Shown here: positions 21,030-22,475 of the stretch, piece by piece
Layout of the letters: every line of letters begins with the position of its first letter
Position numbering within the stretch: position 1 is the stretch's first letter
Origin: Clostridiales bacterium
Lineage (GTDB): Bacteria; Bacillota; Clostridia; Oscillospirales; Oscillospiraceae
Assembly (NCBI GenBank): GCA_019421525.1
Contig: JAHZFC010000010.1
Span: 1-22,475, forward strand
Reading direction: 5' to 3'
Length of the DNA stretch: 22,475 nt
Notes under the pieces: model-generated
Databases searched by the model: none
What the model was told of the DNA's origin: nothing
Seen by the model: only the letters and a program-made list of their open reading frames with translations
Position numbers and translations under genes: made by a program

Positions 21030-21440
21030 TCAGAAGTATTTGCGCACGCCCTCATGGGCCAGAGAGGCGTCGGCACTGATGGAGACGGTGAACTTCACGC
21101 CGTACTTCTCGGAGAAGGACTCCAGCCAGTCCAGGAACACCTCCACCTCGGGGCTGCCGTCGGTGGGCACCACCTTGTTCAGGCTCTCGATGAACACATG
21201 GGTGATGTCGTAGTTGCTGGCGTACAGGCCATAGACGAAGCCCTTCAGGTAGTCGAAGGTGGGCATGTTGAAATCGGAGGTGTCCACCAGGCGGATCTTA
21301 TAGCTGATATCGTAAGTCAATTTGGTGCCGTGGGCGATGGCGACGACATTGCCGTGCTCGCTGTCCACCGCGGTATTGATAAGATCGATCATTTGTTTGG
21401 TCTTGCCGGTGCCCTTCAGGCCCATGATCACTTTGACCAT
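21030..21440 (-). CDS. Small P-loop ATP/GTP-binding protein of unknown function
   Basis: This 136-residue cytoplasmic protein has a perfect Walker A motif, GLKGTGKT at 7-14, directly after the first strand (MVKVIM). A hydrophobic strand ending in an acid, ITHVFIES near 78-85, may be Walker B. The rest is a compact alpha/beta fold with no added domain, so it is a minimal nucleotide-binding module. I recognise it only as a hypothetical conserved in clostridia, and give no function. ATG at 21440 was chosen because AAGGAG lies 9 bases upstream; GTG codons at 21449 and 21443 lie too close to that site. It follows pgi on the same strand but has its own promoter in the 105-bp gap and its own terminator. 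Confidence 0.8.
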   Translation of the reverse strand: MVKVIMGLKGTGKTKQMIDLINTAVDSEHGNVVAIAHGTKLTYDISYKIRLVDTSDFNMPTFDYLKGFVYGLYASNYDITHVFIESLNKVVPTDGSPEVEVFLDWLESFSEKYGVKFTVSISADASLAHEGVRKYF

Positions 21441-21485
21441 CACAATCACTCCTTATACTTTTGAAGGGGGAGTCCCCTTTTTCTT

Positions 21486-21514
21486 ATGGTATCATTTTTA
21501 CCGTTTGATTTCAA
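21486..21514 (-). promoter_or_regulatory. Promoter of the P-loop NTPase gene
   Basis: Minus-strand TTGAAA (21514-21509), 17-bp spacer, TACCAT (21491-21486). A small hairpin (AAGGGG / CCCCTT) follows in the leader, before the ribosome binding site. Confidence 0.55.
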
Positions 21515-21544
21515 TATCTTTCAGCGAACTTTATGGAAATTTCA

Positions 21545-22475
21545 TCACTGGGCGGCCTGCCCCATCCGCGCGTCCAGCTCGGCCCGGCGCGCCTCGGTGC
21601 CCGGCTTGCCCAGCAGGGCGAACATGTTCTTCTTGTAGTCCTCCACCCCCGGCTGGTCGAAGGGGTTGACCCCGATGAGCAGCCCCGAGATGGCGCAGGC
21701 GAACTCAAAGAAGTAGATGAGCCGGCCCACGCTGTCCTCGTCCCGCCTGGGCAGGGTGACCGCCAGGTTGGGCACGCCCCCGTCCACATGGGCCAGAGCG
21801 GTGCCCCTTCTGGCCTGGAGGGCCACGAAGTCCATGTCCCGGCCCGCCACGTAGTTCAGCCCGTCCAGATCCTCCGGGTCCTCCGCCACCACCACGGCGC
21901 TGCGGCTGCGCGCAAAGGACACCACCGTCTCCAGCAGGTCCCGCTCCCCGTCCTGGAGGTACTGGCCGATGGAGTGCAGGTCTGCGGTGAGCTCCAGCCC
22001 CGCGGGGAACAGGCCCTTGCCGTCCTTGCCCTCGCTCTCGGCGTACAGCTGCTTCCACCACTCGCAGAAGAAGCGGAAGGAGGGCTCCGGGAAGGCCAGC
22101 ACCTCGATCTTCTTGCCCGCCTGGTACAGGGCGGCCCGGGCCCGGGCATAGCGGACGGCGGAGCTGTCGGCCTGGTTCAGGCACTCCTCCATCTGGGCGG
22201 CGGCCCCGTCCATGAGAGCCTGGATGTCGACGCCCGCCGCCGCCAGGGGCAGCAGGCCCACCGCGGTGAGCACCGAGTACCGGCCGCCCACCTCGTCGGG
22301 GACCACGAAGGTCTCCCACCCCTCGGCGTCCGCCTGGGTCTTGAGCACCCCCCGGGCCTTGTCGGTGGTGGCGTAGATGCGGCTCTTGGCCCCCTCCCTG
22401 CCGTACTTTTTCTCCAGCAGGGAGCGGAACATCCGGAAGGCCAGAGCGGGCTCCAGCGTGGTGCCCGACTTGGAG
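21545..22475 (-). CDS. pgi: Glucose-6-phosphate isomerase, C-terminal part (5' truncated by window)
   Basis: This enzyme interconverts glucose 6-phosphate and fructose 6-phosphate in glycolysis. About 310 residues are visible. The frame enters the window at SKSGTTLEPALAF, the phosphate-binding SIS-domain loop of PGI, and an internal methionine at 22432 is not the start. Further family features are VPDEVGGRYSVLTAVGLLPLAAAG, LELTADLHSIGQYLQDGERDLLETVV, and NPFDQPGVEDYKKNMFALLGKPG near the C terminus (catalytic-lysine region). The N-terminal part is outside the window. No strong terminator follows; the NTPase promoter begins within 35 bp of the stop, so some read-through into that gene is likely. 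Confidence 0.95.
   Translation of the reverse strand, partial: SKSGTTLEPALAFRMFRSLLEKKYGREGAKSRIYATTDKARGVLKTQADAEGWETFVVPDEVGGRYSVLTAVGLLPLAAAGVDIQALMDGAAAQMEECLNQADSSAVRYARARAALYQAGKKIEVLAFPEPSFRFFCEWWKQLYAESEGKDGKGLFPAGLELTADLHSIGQYLQDGERDLLETVVSFARSRSAVVVAEDPEDLDGLNYVAGRDMDFVALQARRGTALAHVDGGVPNLAVTLPRRDEDSVGRLIYFFEFACAISGLLIGVNPFDQPGVEDYKKNMFALLGKPGTEARRAELDARMGQAAQ

Noticed and set aside
1..22475. CRISPR arrays, tRNA or rRNA genes, transposases, prophage genes
   Set aside because: No regularly spaced repeats, no cloverleaf with CCA-end or rRNA signature, and no recombinase or phage protein motifs were seen. The triple-hairpin modules at 3869-4041 lack tRNA T-loop and anticodon features.

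Overview
The window is GC-rich (third codon positions strongly G/C) and densely packed. It has clostridial-type AAGGAGG ribosome binding sites and many near-consensus sigma-A promoters. The gene content is GlnRS, a full-length single-chain pyruvate carboxylase, YczE- and VanZ-type membrane proteins, YjdF, OFA-family MFS and LysR regulators. This fits a gut Firmicute of the Oscillospiraceae (Flavonifractor / Lawsonibacter / Intestinimonas-like). The genus is an inference from style and content, not a database match. No rRNA, tRNA, CRISPR array, transposase or phage gene was seen.

Left part (1-4800): the 3' end of glnS, a VanZ-RDD fusion membrane protein, then a convergent methyltransferase preceded by a TetR regulator. 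TetR is divergent from a yjdF gene. The yjdF transcript begins with a leader of about 330 nt packed with nested hairpins and ends in an anti-Shine-Dalgarno sequence that can mask the yjdF ribosome binding site, which is a probable yjdF-class (azaaromatic) riboswitch.

Middle part (4800-15750): a large cytoplasmic beta-helix protein and two LysR regulators lie on the minus strand. The second LysR is divergent from a BaiCD/BaiH/FadH-like flavin and Fe-S ene-reductase. A small DUF1648-type membrane protein and a YczE membrane-cytidylate-kinase-like fusion follow. The fusion gene is divergent from a third LysR, which precedes an OFA-family MFS transporter. The LysR, reductase and transporter set looks like small independently regulated units for taking up and reducing or exporting organic acids or unsaturated substrates; the substrates cannot be read from sequence.

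Right part (15750-22475): a P1/DmpA-family self-processing aminopeptidase, pyruvate carboxylase (anaplerotic oxaloacetate), a small P-loop NTPase and the 3' two thirds of glucose-6-phosphate isomerase.

The most unusual signal is non-coding. Two copies of a hairpin-rich element of 190-215 bp with TGTCGAAAAAG terminal inverted repeats lie downstream of glnS and of the DUF1648 gene. In both cases the gene's terminator hairpin is duplicated on either side of the element, and only the right-hand copy keeps its T-tract. A different hairpin-rich segment of 144 bp sits behind pyc, where the last 12 codons plus stop are duplicated on either side. Three loci therefore share one architecture: a small structured element between 27-37 bp direct repeats of a gene's 3' end.
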